Assembly: GCA_021734025.1 (NCBI GenBank)
Contig: JAIPJS010000009.1
Span: 78,390 to 142,389, forward strand
Direction of reading: 5' to 3'
From: Candidatus Neomarinimicrobiota bacterium
Lineage (GTDB): Bacteria > Fidelibacterota > JAANXI01
Length of the DNA: 64,000 nucleotides
Shown: in pieces, positions 20,151-29,178 of the stretch
Layout of the letters: each line of letters begins with the position of its first letter
How positions within the stretch are numbered: position 1 is the first letter of the stretch
Position numbers and translations under genes: made by a program
Notes under the pieces: model-generated
What the model saw: only the letters and a program-made list of their open reading frames with translations
Told to the model about the DNA's origin: nothing
Databases searched by the model: none

Positions 20151-20168
20151 TCGGATAAATTAATCTGA
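20151..20168 (+). promoter_or_regulatory. Operator TCGGA-N8-TCTGA ahead of the DGC-domain gene
   Basis: An 18-base site (TCGGA, spacer TAAATTAA, TCTGA) with one mismatch from perfect symmetry, 14 bases before the start codon and immediately downstream of the -10 box. It mirrors the 19997-20022 site on the divergent side. Confidence 0.7.
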
Positions 20169-20182
20169 TTTGAAGGGCTTGT

Positions 20183-20599
20183 ATGACGAAAAAAACAAAA
20201 CACACCGAACTTCCACTCATCTATTCTTGCTCCGGTGTCTCCAATGTTGCTCAGTTGGCGAATGCTGCCGCCGTAGATTTGGACCGGGCAGGTGAAGCCG
20301 AAATGTCCTGCATTGCCGGTGTAGGCGGTGACATCCCGTCGCTGGTTCGCAAAGCGCAATCCGGGAGGCATATCATCGCCGTCGACGGTTGTCCGCTTGC
20401 CTGTGTCAAACACAGCCTGACGCGGCATGATGTTGAGCCTGACCGGCACCTGCTGCTCAGCGATTACGGATTCCGGAAACACCGAAAGGGAAATGTTCAC
20501 CAGGATGATATTGAGTATGTGAAACAGTTGATTCGGGATGAACACACACCGGTCCAGGAATACACCGAAAATGTCCCGAGCGAAAAAATCACGAACTAG
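20183..20599 (+). CDS. DGC-domain putative zinc-binding protein
   Basis: A 138-residue cytoplasmic protein of the DGC family, named after its Asp-Gly-Cys motif. Cysteines fall in YSCSGVSN (C16), MSCIAGVGGD (C43) and AVDGCPLACVKHSL (C70, C74), a probable metal-binding set. Its biochemical role is not established; family members are often found beside nitrite, NO and heme-copper genes. It is divergent from the hemerythrin-nirK operon and shares the operator type, which makes co-regulation likely. RBS GAAGGG precedes the ATG. Confidence 0.82.
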   Translation: MTKKTKHTELPLIYSCSGVSNVAQLANAAAVDLDRAGEAEMSCIAGVGGDIPSLVRKAQSGRHIIAVDGCPLACVKHSLTRHDVEPDRHLLLSDYGFRKHRKGNVHQDDIEYVKQLIRDEHTPVQEYTENVPSEKITN

Positions 20600-20750
20600 C
20601 AGCGTGACCTTCCGGTGCTACTTCAGTTCAGTTTCCTGAAATATGGCACGTACTGTTTATCTGTTTTCAAAATATGTTTGGTACGCCAGTCTTTTAGAAG
20701 GGCTATTTTCTTAACTGTTTTGGGGAATGAAAAAACTAACGAAAATGAAA

Positions 20751-20781
20751 CAGCCGTCGCTCCGGATTGGAACGACGGCTG
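20751..20781 (-). terminator. Rho-independent terminator after the FKBP gene
   Basis: CAGCCGTCG (20751-20759) pairs perfectly with CGACGGCTG (20773-20781). On the minus strand the stem is followed by a T-rich run. It lies 27 bases past the stop of the FKBP gene. Confidence 0.75.
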
Positions 20782-20807
20782 AACTCGGTAATCCGATGTG
20801 AGTAAGA

Positions 20808-21233
20808 TTAGTCGATTTCTACGACCTTGATGTCAAATGTCAGGTCTTTTCCCGCCAGCGGGTGATTCATATCCACTATAATGTTTTCATCACCGACGTT
20901 GGTAATGATTCCGGGGATAGCTTGGCCGTCCTGCGTCTGCAGCTGAAGCTGCTGGCCTTTTTCTGCGGGGATTTCATCCGGGAGAGAATCTTTGGGAAAT
21001 TCCTGAATAAAATCATCATTTTTCTGTCCATACGCTTCATCAGCCTCAATGGTCACGGTCTTTTCATCGTTTAATTCCATTCCGTCAACGGCCTCTTCAA
21101 AGCCCGGGATCAACTGACCTTCACCCACGGTAAATTCTAACGGGTCTCCGCCTTCCGATGAATCGAACACACTGCCATCCTGCAGTTTTCCCGTATATTC
21201 AACCTTTACAGTATCGCCATTACTTACGCTCAT
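20808..21233 (-). CDS. FKBP-type peptidyl-prolyl isomerase, SlyD-like
   Basis: A 141-residue isomerase with the FKBP core VEYTGKLQDGSVFDSS, EFTVGEGQLIPGFEEAVDGM and an inserted-in-flap (IF) chaperone domain (about 65-120, EAYGQKNDDFIQEFPKDSLP) followed by the NHPLAGKDLTFDIKV return strand. This is the SlyD arrangement, but the His/Cys-rich metal-binding tail of E. coli SlyD is absent. It likely catalyses prolyl isomerisation and chaperones folding in the cytoplasm; there is no signal peptide. RBS AAAGGA precedes the ATG. Monocistronic, with its own terminator. Confidence 0.92.
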   Translation of the reverse strand: MSVSNGDTVKVEYTGKLQDGSVFDSSEGGDPLEFTVGEGQLIPGFEEAVDGMELNDEKTVTIEADEAYGQKNDDFIQEFPKDSLPDEIPAEKGQQLQLQTQDGQAIPGIITNVGDENIIVDMNHPLAGKDLTFDIKVVEID

Positions 21234-21386
21234 AATATCTCACTTTCCTTTGTGTTGCTATTCAATCGCATCTCTCAATTTTTTCATCAATGGAGAAGGT
21301 AAGGGATAGAAACCTGAATTGCATGGGTGAATTCGGATGCTGCTTACACAGTATGCGTGAGGCAATATTTTGTACAGGATTATTTG

Positions 21387-24284
21387 CTATGGATTATCTT
21401 TTGTGATCAAGTCTTTCACTACGAGAGCGAGCTGTTTCCAGTCCACGGGTTTCATGAGATATTTATCTGCGAAATAATCAGTCGCATTGCTGAAATTCAC
21501 TTTTTCGCTGTACCCGGTGGAAAGAATGAGCGGGATATCCGGCCGGATTGATTTGATCTTTTCGGCTAGAATATCTCCGGTCATTCCAGGCATGGTCACG
21601 TCGGAAATCACCAGGTCGAACCGGTCAGGCGCTTCCCGGAAGGTTTGGAGAGCTTTTGCCGGATCAGTCATCCCGGTGATAGAATATCCCAGAAGCTCCA
21701 GTGCCTGCTTTTGCCAATCCACGACATACGGTTCATCATCGATAATTAGAATCGATCCGGTACCACGGGGTATTTCATCGGTCTGGTCTCCGCCGTGGTC
21801 CGTGGTTGACTCTTTGGAAACCAGCGGCAGGTATATCCGAAATGTTGATCCTTTGTCTAGCTTACTTGAGACTTCGATATGGCCTCCGTGTTCCCGGACA
21901 ATCCCGTGCGCCACGGAAAGCCCCAAGCCGGACCCTTCGCCCTTGCTCTTGGTGGTAAAATATGGCTCGAATACCCGGTTCCGCACCGACTCCGGCATAC
22001 CCGTCCCCGTATCACTCACGGAAAGTTCCAGGTATTCTCCGGGTAACAGTTCCGGCACATGCTCGAAATTACTATCGTCTAACGTTACTTGCTGCAACTC
22101 GACACTGAGGATCCCGCCTTTTTCCCGCATGGCATGCTTGGCGTTGGTACAGAGGTTCATGATAATTTGATGTATTTGTGTCTGGTCGCCCATTACCATT
22201 CCGGACTCATCCGGAATCTCTGTATCGATGCGTATCGTGGCCGGTAAAGAAGCCCGGACCAGATTGATGGTTTCCCCGAGTACGTCCCGCATATCAAGCG
22301 GTTTGTGCGTGTGCTCGGACCGCTGACCAAAAGTGAGAATTTGCTGTACCAAATCCTTTGCCCGGTGTCCGGATGCCAGGACATGTTGCAGGTTTTCGAA
22401 TACTTCGGATTCTTCCGAAATCTGGCGGATGGATAGCTCGGTGAATCCAATCAGCGGAGTCAGGATATTATTAAAATCATGTGCAATCCCACCTGCCAGG
22501 GTCCCCAGTGCTTCCATCTTTTGAGACTGCATCAGTTGATCCTGAAGCCGTTTCCGCTCTTTTTCCATTTCCACTCGTTCGGTAATATCCTGGCCCAGAA
22601 TAAAATATCCGCCGGTCTCTCCGGGTTCCGGGATAAAACTGATTTGCAGGTGCCGCACACCCCCCGTTTGAGTCTGAACAACGTCCTTGATTTCGACCGT
22701 TTCTCCGGCGGACACCTTGCGGAAAGCGGAACTGAATTTATCCGATAGTCTGTTCTCGCCCAGAGCGGATGGACGCTTCCCGACTAATTCTCCCTTGGAC
22801 AGCCCAAAGAGAATTTCACAATTTTGATTTGCCAGGACGAACTCTCCGCTTGAGTTTACATACGCCAGCATAATCGGGAGATTGTCCGTGACAAATTCCA
22901 ACTGTTCCCGGGCTTGTTCTGCCCTGTCGATGGCTGCCTGATGCTGCTTTTCCAACTGAATATCATACATTGCAAAGCCAATGTCACTGGCCATTTCCCG
23001 GAACAGGTCCTGCTCTTCGGGATCATCTTGATATTCCTCTGAGAGAACCACAGAGAGGACTCCATAAACTGTATCCCCGTATCCGATTCTGGCCCCCATT
23101 ACATCCCCATCCGGATGTGTTTTATGGATTGGACATCGTTCGCAGATTTCACTCTTTTCCGTGATGACTGTCAGGTTCGGCGACGTCAAACAACCCGAGG
23201 TGCACGGGAACAGCACCCCTTGTTCAATTTCTTTGAGAAACTCCGTAAAGCCTTCATCAACATTCCGCTGCGCATACTCTTTCACTGAGAGAAGGTCTGA
23301 GGTCAGCGCAATCTGGTGATCATCAGTCACGGTGATGGGCTCGAACAAGACCAGCCAGGCGGCGGCAAATCCCATGGTTTCAACCATGGTGTCGCAGCTG
23401 AATTCGATCAGGCGCTTCGGATTGTCTTCCCGTACTATAAGTTGGTTCACGTTCCGGATAGCTCGGAGCAACCGGTTTACCCGTTCCAGCCGTAATCCCG
23501 CCTCTTGCCTTTCAGTTACATCCCAAACTACCCCGGTTAATCGGTCAATATCACCGTCTTTATTCCGGTGACTTCTGGCATTGATGGAAAACCAGCCTAG
23601 TTCCTCCCCATTTCTAATCACCCGGAATTCTGACGTCAAAAGTTCTGTTCTGCTCTTCAGATGTTTATCAAAATTTGAAAGCAGTCTGTCCAGGTCCTCT
23701 GAGTGGAGGTATTGGAAAACCTCGGCCAGGGAATTCGGTGTTGACGACAGGGAATAGTGTAAAATCTCCTTTATTTCGTCGGAAATAAAAATATTGTGCT
23801 GTTGAAAGTCGTAATAGTCATTGGAATTGAACTCGATATCCCAAATGCCCCCGCCAACGCCTTCTATGGCAAGTTTTAGCCGTTCTTCCTGTTCCCGAAC
23901 TTTCTGTTCCAGCCTATATTTGTGAAGTGCAATTTCAATATTGGCGTGGAGTTCCCTCTCCTGAAATGGTTTCAGAATGTATCCGTACGGCTCCGTATTT
24001 TTTGCGCGCTGCAGGGTGTCTTGTTCGGAATACGCTGTTAAAAAGACGATAGGGATTCCACTCTGCTGCTGAATCTGCTCGGCCGCCATAATGCCGTCCA
24101 TCTCACCGTCCAGCATGATATCCATCAATACCAGATCCGGTCGGGACCCCACAGCAGTTTCCACCGCCTCCTCTCCGGAGGCCACCGTACCAACCACCTC
24201 GTATCCCAGCGATTTCAGCCGGCTCCGAATATCCATCGCCACAATGTACTCATCTTCCACAATGAGGATTTTGTCTGCGGCCAT
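21387..24284 (-). CDS. Hybrid sensor histidine kinase, REC-PAS-GAF-PAS-HisKA-HATPase-REC
   Basis: A 965-residue soluble two-component protein. It has an N-terminal receiver (about 5-120; acid pocket E10-D11, phospho-acceptor D55, K105), PAS (about 140-265), GAF (about 285-455, including a CTSGCLTS...CERCPIHKTH cysteine cluster), PAS (about 475-590), HisKA with SQKMEALGTLAGGIAHDFNNIL, a HATPase with N box NLCTNAKHAM and G boxes, and a C-terminal receiver (about 835-955). With no membrane helix it probably senses an intracellular or redox cue. The cysteine/histidine cluster in the GAF region could bind metal, which is inference. No cognate output regulator is adjacent. Confidence 0.9.
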   Translation of the reverse strand: MAADKILIVEDEYIVAMDIRSRLKSLGYEVVGTVASGEEAVETAVGSRPDLVLMDIMLDGEMDGIMAAEQIQQQSGIPIVFLTAYSEQDTLQRAKNTEPYGYILKPFQERELHANIEIALHKYRLEQKVREQEERLKLAIEGVGGGIWDIEFNSNDYYDFQQHNIFISDEIKEILHYSLSSTPNSLAEVFQYLHSEDLDRLLSNFDKHLKSRTELLTSEFRVIRNGEELGWFSINARSHRNKDGDIDRLTGVVWDVTERQEAGLRLERVNRLLRAIRNVNQLIVREDNPKRLIEFSCDTMVETMGFAAAWLVLFEPITVTDDHQIALTSDLLSVKEYAQRNVDEGFTEFLKEIEQGVLFPCTSGCLTSPNLTVITEKSEICERCPIHKTHPDGDVMGARIGYGDTVYGVLSVVLSEEYQDDPEEQDLFREMASDIGFAMYDIQLEKQHQAAIDRAEQAREQLEFVTDNLPIMLAYVNSSGEFVLANQNCEILFGLSKGELVGKRPSALGENRLSDKFSSAFRKVSAGETVEIKDVVQTQTGGVRHLQISFIPEPGETGGYFILGQDITERVEMEKERKRLQDQLMQSQKMEALGTLAGGIAHDFNNILTPLIGFTELSIRQISEESEVFENLQHVLASGHRAKDLVQQILTFGQRSEHTHKPLDMRDVLGETINLVRASLPATIRIDTEIPDESGMVMGDQTQIHQIIMNLCTNAKHAMREKGGILSVELQQVTLDDSNFEHVPELLPGEYLELSVSDTGTGMPESVRNRVFEPYFTTKSKGEGSGLGLSVAHGIVREHGGHIEVSSKLDKGSTFRIYLPLVSKESTTDHGGDQTDEIPRGTGSILIIDDEPYVVDWQKQALELLGYSITGMTDPAKALQTFREAPDRFDLVISDVTMPGMTGDILAEKIKSIRPDIPLILSTGYSEKVNFSNATDYFADKYLMKPVDWKQLALVVKDLITKDNP

Positions 24285-24362
24285 ACCTTCCTCTCCCCCT
24301 ACTCACCCATGTTTACGTTGCACCTGTAATTCTCTGCTATTTATCCCAGGGCTGTCTTCTCA

Positions 24363-24378
24363 CCAACCACGTGGTTGG
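24363..24378. other. 16-bp perfect palindrome CCAACCAC-GTGGTTGG
   Basis: An exact palindrome in the 101-base gap between the two sensor-kinase genes, 8 bases beyond the stop of the upstream (24386-27739) gene. With no loop or U-tract it is a poor terminator; it might be an operator or a short transcript hairpin. Confidence 0.35.
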
Positions 24379-24385
24379 ACCGGAG

Positions 24386-27300
24386 TCAGGTGAAGGTACT
24401 CCGGTCAATATCCTGGAATTCAATCTGAAAGCGCAAACCGTGCCCATTCTCCACCTGTATGGTTCCCTTCAGCTGCTGTACCAAACTCTTGACCAACTGC
24501 AATCCCAGCGAATTAGCCTCCATTGATTTTATATCGTCAGAATAGCCGATACCATTATCGGAGACATTCAAAATATATCGCACTCTGCGATCATCATCCC
24601 CCTTTGTGTCCCGCAATTTTTCTTTGTGAAATCCGATCAGAATCTCCCCCTGTTGGTCCTCGGGGAAAGCATATTTTAGCGCATTGGAGACCAATTCATT
24701 GATAATTAGTCCGCACGGAATTGCCGTATCGATTCCCAGCATAATTTGTTCTACATCCAGCGACAATTTCACGCGCTCTGCTGACTGACTATAGGAACTA
24801 AACAACGTCCGGGACAAGGTCGGTATGTATTCGCCAAAATTAATACTGGCGAGGTCCGAGGCCTGGTACAACTGTTCGTGGATAAGCGCCATAGACCGTA
24901 TCCGGTTTTCACTTTCCCGGAACATCCGCAAAGTCTCCTCGCTTTGAATATCTCTGGCCTGGAGATTCAGGAGGCTCGATATCACCTGCATATTATTTTT
25001 CACCCGGTGATGAATTTCTTTGAGCAGTACTTCTTTTTCCTGCAGGGAATTCTTTAGTTCCCGCTCAATCCGCCGGACCTCCGTGACATCCTGAATCGTT
25101 CCGTACACCCGGGCGGGATTCGAATCCCCATCAAAACCAACCTTTCCCTCCGCGTGGACATGCCGTTTCCGTCCATCTTTCAGGATAATGGCATAATCAT
25201 TTTTATATTCCGATCCCGTAGCAATGGCACGCTCAACCTCCCCAAGCATTACGGCCCTTTCCTCCGCCGGGATAAAGGACAAAAAGAATTCCTGTGTTAC
25301 CATCCCATCGCCTGGTTCAAGATCAAAAATGCGGTAGACTTCGGCCGACCAGAAAATCTTATTTGTCCTTAGATCGAGATCCCAGTTTCCAACTCTGGCA
25401 ATCCGCTGCGCCTCGGTCAGGCGGGCTTCACTTAGCCTCAGGGCATCCTCAGCCTTCCTGCGATCGGTAATATCCTGGAGCGTCCCGATTATCCGGGCGA
25501 GTTCCCCATCCTCATCGAACTCCATTCGACCCAGCAGATGGACCCAGCAAGTTTTCCCATCTTTGGGGCGACAAACTCTGAACTCGCGGTTAAATCCGTT
25601 TTCCGTATAATTGGATTCATCCAGTAAGTAAGCAGATATATTTGCTCGGTCATCCGGATGGATTAACTGGAAGCTTCCTTTTAAATCCCGTTGATAATCA
25701 GTCGAAATTCCCAGAATCTCGTACACCGTATCCGACCCTTCCCACCAACCGGTATGTAAATTCACTGTATAGTGCCCGATACGGGCAATTTTCTGGGATT
25801 CTTTTAACTGCCGCTCGCTCTTCACCAGTTCTTCCTGGGCCTGTTTTCGTCTTGTCAAATTTCTGGAAAAATCACAATGATAGGTTTGTCCATCGAACTC
25901 CATGATATTAATGGCGATCTCAACTGGAATATCCGTGCCATCCCTGGTGCGGTGAACTGTTTCGATCATATAGGACCCCAAATCGACCGAGCGCTGCCAG
26001 TGCTCGTACCATTCATCCCTGGGAAACACCGGATCAATATCGAACACGGTCATTGCAAGCAGTTCTTCCCGGGAATACTGCAATTCCTCACAGGCTGCAT
26101 CGTTGACATAGACGATCTCTGCATCTTTTCCAATCCAATAAATGGCGTCCCGGGCATTATCCACGGCGAATTGTGTCCGGCGCAAGATCTCCTCTGTTTT
26201 TTTTCGTTCGGTAATATCTCTGTTGATACTGAGGATCGCCCATTGATCGCGGAATTGAGTTACCGAGGCGTTAATTTCCACGTCCATGATCGAACCATCT
26301 TGCCGTCGGTGCCGTGTTTCAAAGGAATGATTGTATCCTTTAGCCAGGGTCTTCTTGATGTGATACTTGCCCATGTCCACATCCAGGGAGATCTCCTCAA
26401 GGGACATGTTGATAAAATCTCCCCTGGGAATTCCGTATAATTCACATCCGCGTTCGTTGACGTCCAGCACTTTCTCATGGTCCGGATTGAAAATTATTAT
26501 GGCATCATGAGCATTTTCGAATAGTTCCCGGTAGTCATTCTCCGAGTCTCGCAGAGCCAGTTCAACCTTCTTGCGTACAGAAATTTCCTCCCGAAGCTGC
26601 GTATTCATATGCTGCAGTTCCGCCGTCCGTTCCTCCACTCGCTTTTCCAACTCTGCATATGCCGTTTCCAGCGCCCTTTTATTCCGTTTATATTCGGTTA
26701 AATCCCGAATACCATACACTTCGCCGTACTCATCACTAAACGGATCCTGTATCCCGGAGATGGTGAGCGCCACCGGTATGCGATTACCTGACTTCGCAAT
26801 CACTTCAGCCTCTATTCCACCGGTTACGGTCTCCCCCTTAGTTTTGGGTGATATGGTGCCAAACCGGGTAACTAATTCTTTGTGAAAAATTGTGGAGATA
26901 GGCTGTCCCACCAGCTCCGATTCCTTATATCCCAGGAGTGTCAACGCACTCTTGTTCGCCATCACGATAATCCCGTTTACGTTCGAGATGAGAAGGGAGT
27001 CCGCCATGGTTGCAAATATTTCCCGGGCAGCAGTGGCCGGCGTTAAAACCACCATCCGGTGTTTCCAGATGCCATAGCCGATCAATATGCTGCCTATCAT
27101 AAATGCAGGGGTTGACATCCCTGGGATTTCCAGGCGCAGATGTTTAAAAACCCCTTCTGTCAGGAACCCGATAAAAACCGGAAACGCTGCCCCGGCGAGG
27201 ATATAGCGGAGCTGCCTCTTTACCTCGGATTCCGGATGATCCCGATAATACCGGACACCAAACCACAACGTAACAAAACCCAGCCCGGACACCCATACCG

Positions 27301-27739
27301 AGACAAGGTAGCCAAGTAGAGAGTCAGCCGGAACGTGCGTCCAGCCCCAATATGTCGGGGTGACATCGGAGATAACCAGGTTGGTAAACCCATTTAAAAT
27401 CATAAATACAACAGCGGGTACATAAATGAAGACATGGGCCAACACAGGAATATATTTCTTCTCCTGATCCCGGAGTAATAAGATCAAATGCAATAATATC
27501 GGGGGGAACAGTAACCATGGCGTTGCCAAATGATCCCAAAAATTCGCTACGGAATAGGATTCGGCACTGCGGACCATAAACTCACACAGGGCGACAAAAG
27601 CTCCCAGCGAAGCAAAGATAAAGTAAAGCCGATTGATTTTTTTATGGGGTTCTTTGTAATAAACAAAGTTTCCGAAGACAAAGGTGACAACGGCTGATAC
27701 CAGCGATAATAAGGCATAAAAATTCAACGGTACCTCCAT
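24386..27739 (-). CDS. Membrane sensor histidine kinase, 7TM plus five PAS domains, HisKA_2 type
   Basis: A 1117-residue kinase. The N-terminal ~230 residues form seven membrane helices of the 7TM histidine-kinase input type. Then follow PAS 1 (about 245-350), a coiled coil (about 355-400), and PAS modules near 400-515, 520-640, 650-780 and 785-900. The HisKA_2 phospho-acceptor helix reads LLKEIHHRVKNNMQVISSLLNLQA, followed by an HATPase with NELVSNALKYAF and DNGIGY. HisKA_2 kinases usually signal to stand-alone response regulators, and none is encoded next to it. The ATG at 27739 carries GGAGG just after it, so a TTG at 27727 (residue 5), 5 bases behind that GGAGG, is an alternative start. 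Confidence 0.9.
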   Translation of the reverse strand: MEVPLNFYALLSLVSAVVTFVFGNFVYYKEPHKKINRLYFIFASLGAFVALCEFMVRSAESYSVANFWDHLATPWLLFPPILLHLILLLRDQEKKYIPVLAHVFIYVPAVVFMILNGFTNLVISDVTPTYWGWTHVPADSLLGYLVSVWVSGLGFVTLWFGVRYYRDHPESEVKRQLRYILAGAAFPVFIGFLTEGVFKHLRLEIPGMSTPAFMIGSILIGYGIWKHRMVVLTPATAAREIFATMADSLLISNVNGIIVMANKSALTLLGYKESELVGQPISTIFHKELVTRFGTISPKTKGETVTGGIEAEVIAKSGNRIPVALTISGIQDPFSDEYGEVYGIRDLTEYKRNKRALETAYAELEKRVEERTAELQHMNTQLREEISVRKKVELALRDSENDYRELFENAHDAIIIFNPDHEKVLDVNERGCELYGIPRGDFINMSLEEISLDVDMGKYHIKKTLAKGYNHSFETRHRRQDGSIMDVEINASVTQFRDQWAILSINRDITERKKTEEILRRTQFAVDNARDAIYWIGKDAEIVYVNDAACEELQYSREELLAMTVFDIDPVFPRDEWYEHWQRSVDLGSYMIETVHRTRDGTDIPVEIAINIMEFDGQTYHCDFSRNLTRRKQAQEELVKSERQLKESQKIARIGHYTVNLHTGWWEGSDTVYEILGISTDYQRDLKGSFQLIHPDDRANISAYLLDESNYTENGFNREFRVCRPKDGKTCWVHLLGRMEFDEDGELARIIGTLQDITDRRKAEDALRLSEARLTEAQRIARVGNWDLDLRTNKIFWSAEVYRIFDLEPGDGMVTQEFFLSFIPAEERAVMLGEVERAIATGSEYKNDYAIILKDGRKRHVHAEGKVGFDGDSNPARVYGTIQDVTEVRRIERELKNSLQEKEVLLKEIHHRVKNNMQVISSLLNLQARDIQSEETLRMFRESENRIRSMALIHEQLYQASDLASINFGEYIPTLSRTLFSSYSQSAERVKLSLDVEQIMLGIDTAIPCGLIINELVSNALKYAFPEDQQGEILIGFHKEKLRDTKGDDDRRVRYILNVSDNGIGYSDDIKSMEANSLGLQLVKSLVQQLKGTIQVENGHGLRFQIEFQDIDRSTFT

Positions 27740-28241
27740 AGGCCGTCAAACATATCAGACCACCCACAGGGCTGGCAAACCGTTATGATATGAAGTGAAA
27801 TATGCATCCTGGATTTTTGGAGTCAATTCTTTATGGTTTTGTTCCAACCGGCAATGGCAATCTGCGCTCAGTACTGATCCACCATCTGAGCCGATAAAGC
27901 AAACCGACGATTTTTCCGGCATCACAAGTCACATATTCAATGACAAATTTAATGCCAGATTCGAAATTTGAATCTCCGGGATGCGGGAGCAGATATTTGG
28001 CTCAGTTGCTAATGGGCAAAGATATGATAATTCATGAGAAATACACCGAAATATCATAAAAAATATGGAATTCCCGCTGCTCTGTTTTACTATCTACATT
28101 GATTAACCTATTCTGATATTTATTGTATTATCAACAACTTAGGATAGTGCACAATTTACGGTATCATATACCGGTCACTATTTCGAAATGAATATGCTAT
28201 ATGCAGCAATTCAGAAAAAATTGCTTAACAGTGTGTAGATT

Positions 28242-28409
28242 ATGGACGGATACAAAGGCAGAGATAAAATACCAGATACGGTAATAACCGGAAAAATTGT
28301 CCGGATGGAATTCCCGGATGGCATCAATTATCCGGGGGTAAAATTAAATGAAAACACCGGACCCTTCCTCCGAAGAAACCGTCCAGATTCAGGGTCCGGC
28401 ATAAAATGA
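28242..28409 (+). CDS. Possible 55-residue small protein (weak)
   Basis: ATG at 28242 to TGA at 28407-28409 gives 55 residues, including ITGKIVRMEFPDGINYPG and a basic C-terminus. It faces the convergent DUF6448 gene and ends three bases before that gene's stop codon. There is no clear Shine-Dalgarno, and the hairpin at 28357-28399 lies inside it, so it may be a chance frame in a terminator region. No family recognised. Confidence 0.2.
   Translation: MDGYKGRDKIPDTVITGKIVRMEFPDGINYPGVKLNENTGPFLRRNRPDSGSGIK
28357..28399 (-). terminator. Putative terminator after the DUF6448 gene
   Basis: CCGGACCCT (28357-28365) is the exact reverse complement of AGGGTCCGG (28391-28399), with a 25-base loop. 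On the minus strand it is followed by a T-rich stretch. It lies 14 bases past the stop of the DUF6448 gene. Confidence 0.5.
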
Positions 28410-28412
28410 AAT

Positions 28413-29012
28413 TTACTCGCCTACTCCATGAGCAGGTCCGGCATTAATCTTTTGGTAAAGGCTATGCACGTAGACGATATACTTTACGTATGCATCCACC
28501 CATTCCCGGCCGGCTTCTACGCTCTGTCCTTTGTTTTTCTTGGCTTCCATCGCATTTTGAAACCATTTTTCGGTTTCAGTGCGCAGCTCTTCCTGGAGCA
28601 CCTTCATGATGGCATCTACGTCGCCGGACTCAAGTGCCTTATCGCCGGCAACAATATCTTCCGGATTTGGGATACCGGCGGGTTTGACTCCGGTAAAGGG
28701 CATTCCCTCGGATTCGCGATGTAGCCGGACAGCCGTTTCCACGAAATACTGATCGGCCAATTCTTTGGCCTGATTACTTTCCTGCCGGACCGCAGCCGCC
28801 TGTTCAAATGCAGACTGTAATTCCTGTTCTTCATCTGCGCCGACCCAAATCTGGATTTTCTGGAATTCGCCGGTATCCAGTGCCTCAATAGCCGCCTGTG
28901 CCACCGGACCGTCCATTTTATCACAATGCGCATTACCGATCTGTGGTAAACCAATTAGCATACCCAATGATAACAGGAGTGCAATACTCCACCGGGATGT
29001 TTTCAAAATCAT
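28413..29012 (-). CDS. DUF6448 family periplasmic protein
   Basis: A 199-residue exported protein with a signal peptide (SIALLLSLGMLIGLPQIGNA, cleavage about residue 28). The mature N-terminus AHCDKMDGPVAQAAIEALDTG, the IQIWVGADEEQEL segment and the YFVETAVRLHRESEGMPFTGVKP stretch are, as recalled, those of the DUF6448 family. It is mostly alpha-helical, with conserved His/Cys near the mature N-terminus that could bind a metal. No function is established. A strong RBS (GAGGAGGATGAG) precedes the ATG. The cupin gene upstream is on the same strand but separated by a run of hairpins, so cotranscription is uncertain. Confidence 0.7.
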   Translation of the reverse strand: MILKTSRWSIALLLSLGMLIGLPQIGNAHCDKMDGPVAQAAIEALDTGEFQKIQIWVGADEEQELQSAFEQAAAVRQESNQAKELADQYFVETAVRLHRESEGMPFTGVKPAGIPNPEDIVAGDKALESGDVDAIMKVLQEELRTETEKWFQNAMEAKKNKGQSVEAGREWVDAYVKYIVYVHSLYQKINAGPAHGVGE

Positions 29013-29056
29013 CTCATCCTCCTCGTTAAAATTTTACGTCTCGTCTTTATTGAAAC

Positions 29057-29170
29057 CGGAGCATTCTGCTCCGTATTTCCCGGTTTAGTACTGTCGGTGG
29101 CCGCTAATAGAGCCGCCGACAGTCTTATGAAATTTAAACCGTCACCGACGCGGATAGCGATCGGCGACGG
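29057..29170 (-). terminator. Three stacked hairpins downstream of the cupin gene
   Basis: Three stems occur in 114 bases: CCGTCACCGA/TCGGCGACGG (29139-29148 with 29161-29170), CTGTCGGTGG/CCGCCGACAG (29091-29100 with 29113-29122) and CGGAGCA/TGCTCCG (29057-29063 with 29067-29073). They start 9 bases after the cupin stop. The first resembles the hairpin at 16881-16917. Their likely role is termination or mRNA 3' protection. Confidence 0.55.
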
Positions 29171-29178
29171 GAATTTTA

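Larger units (their letters stand above)
27740..28412. other. 673-base AT-rich gap between sensor kinase and DUF6448 gene
   Basis: Apart from the weak 55-codon frame at 28242-28409 and a hairpin at 28357-28399, nothing convincing was seen. There is a short inverted repeat CGGTAT-CAT-ATACCG near 28160. It must hold the promoter of the 24386-27739 kinase. Confidence 0.5.
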
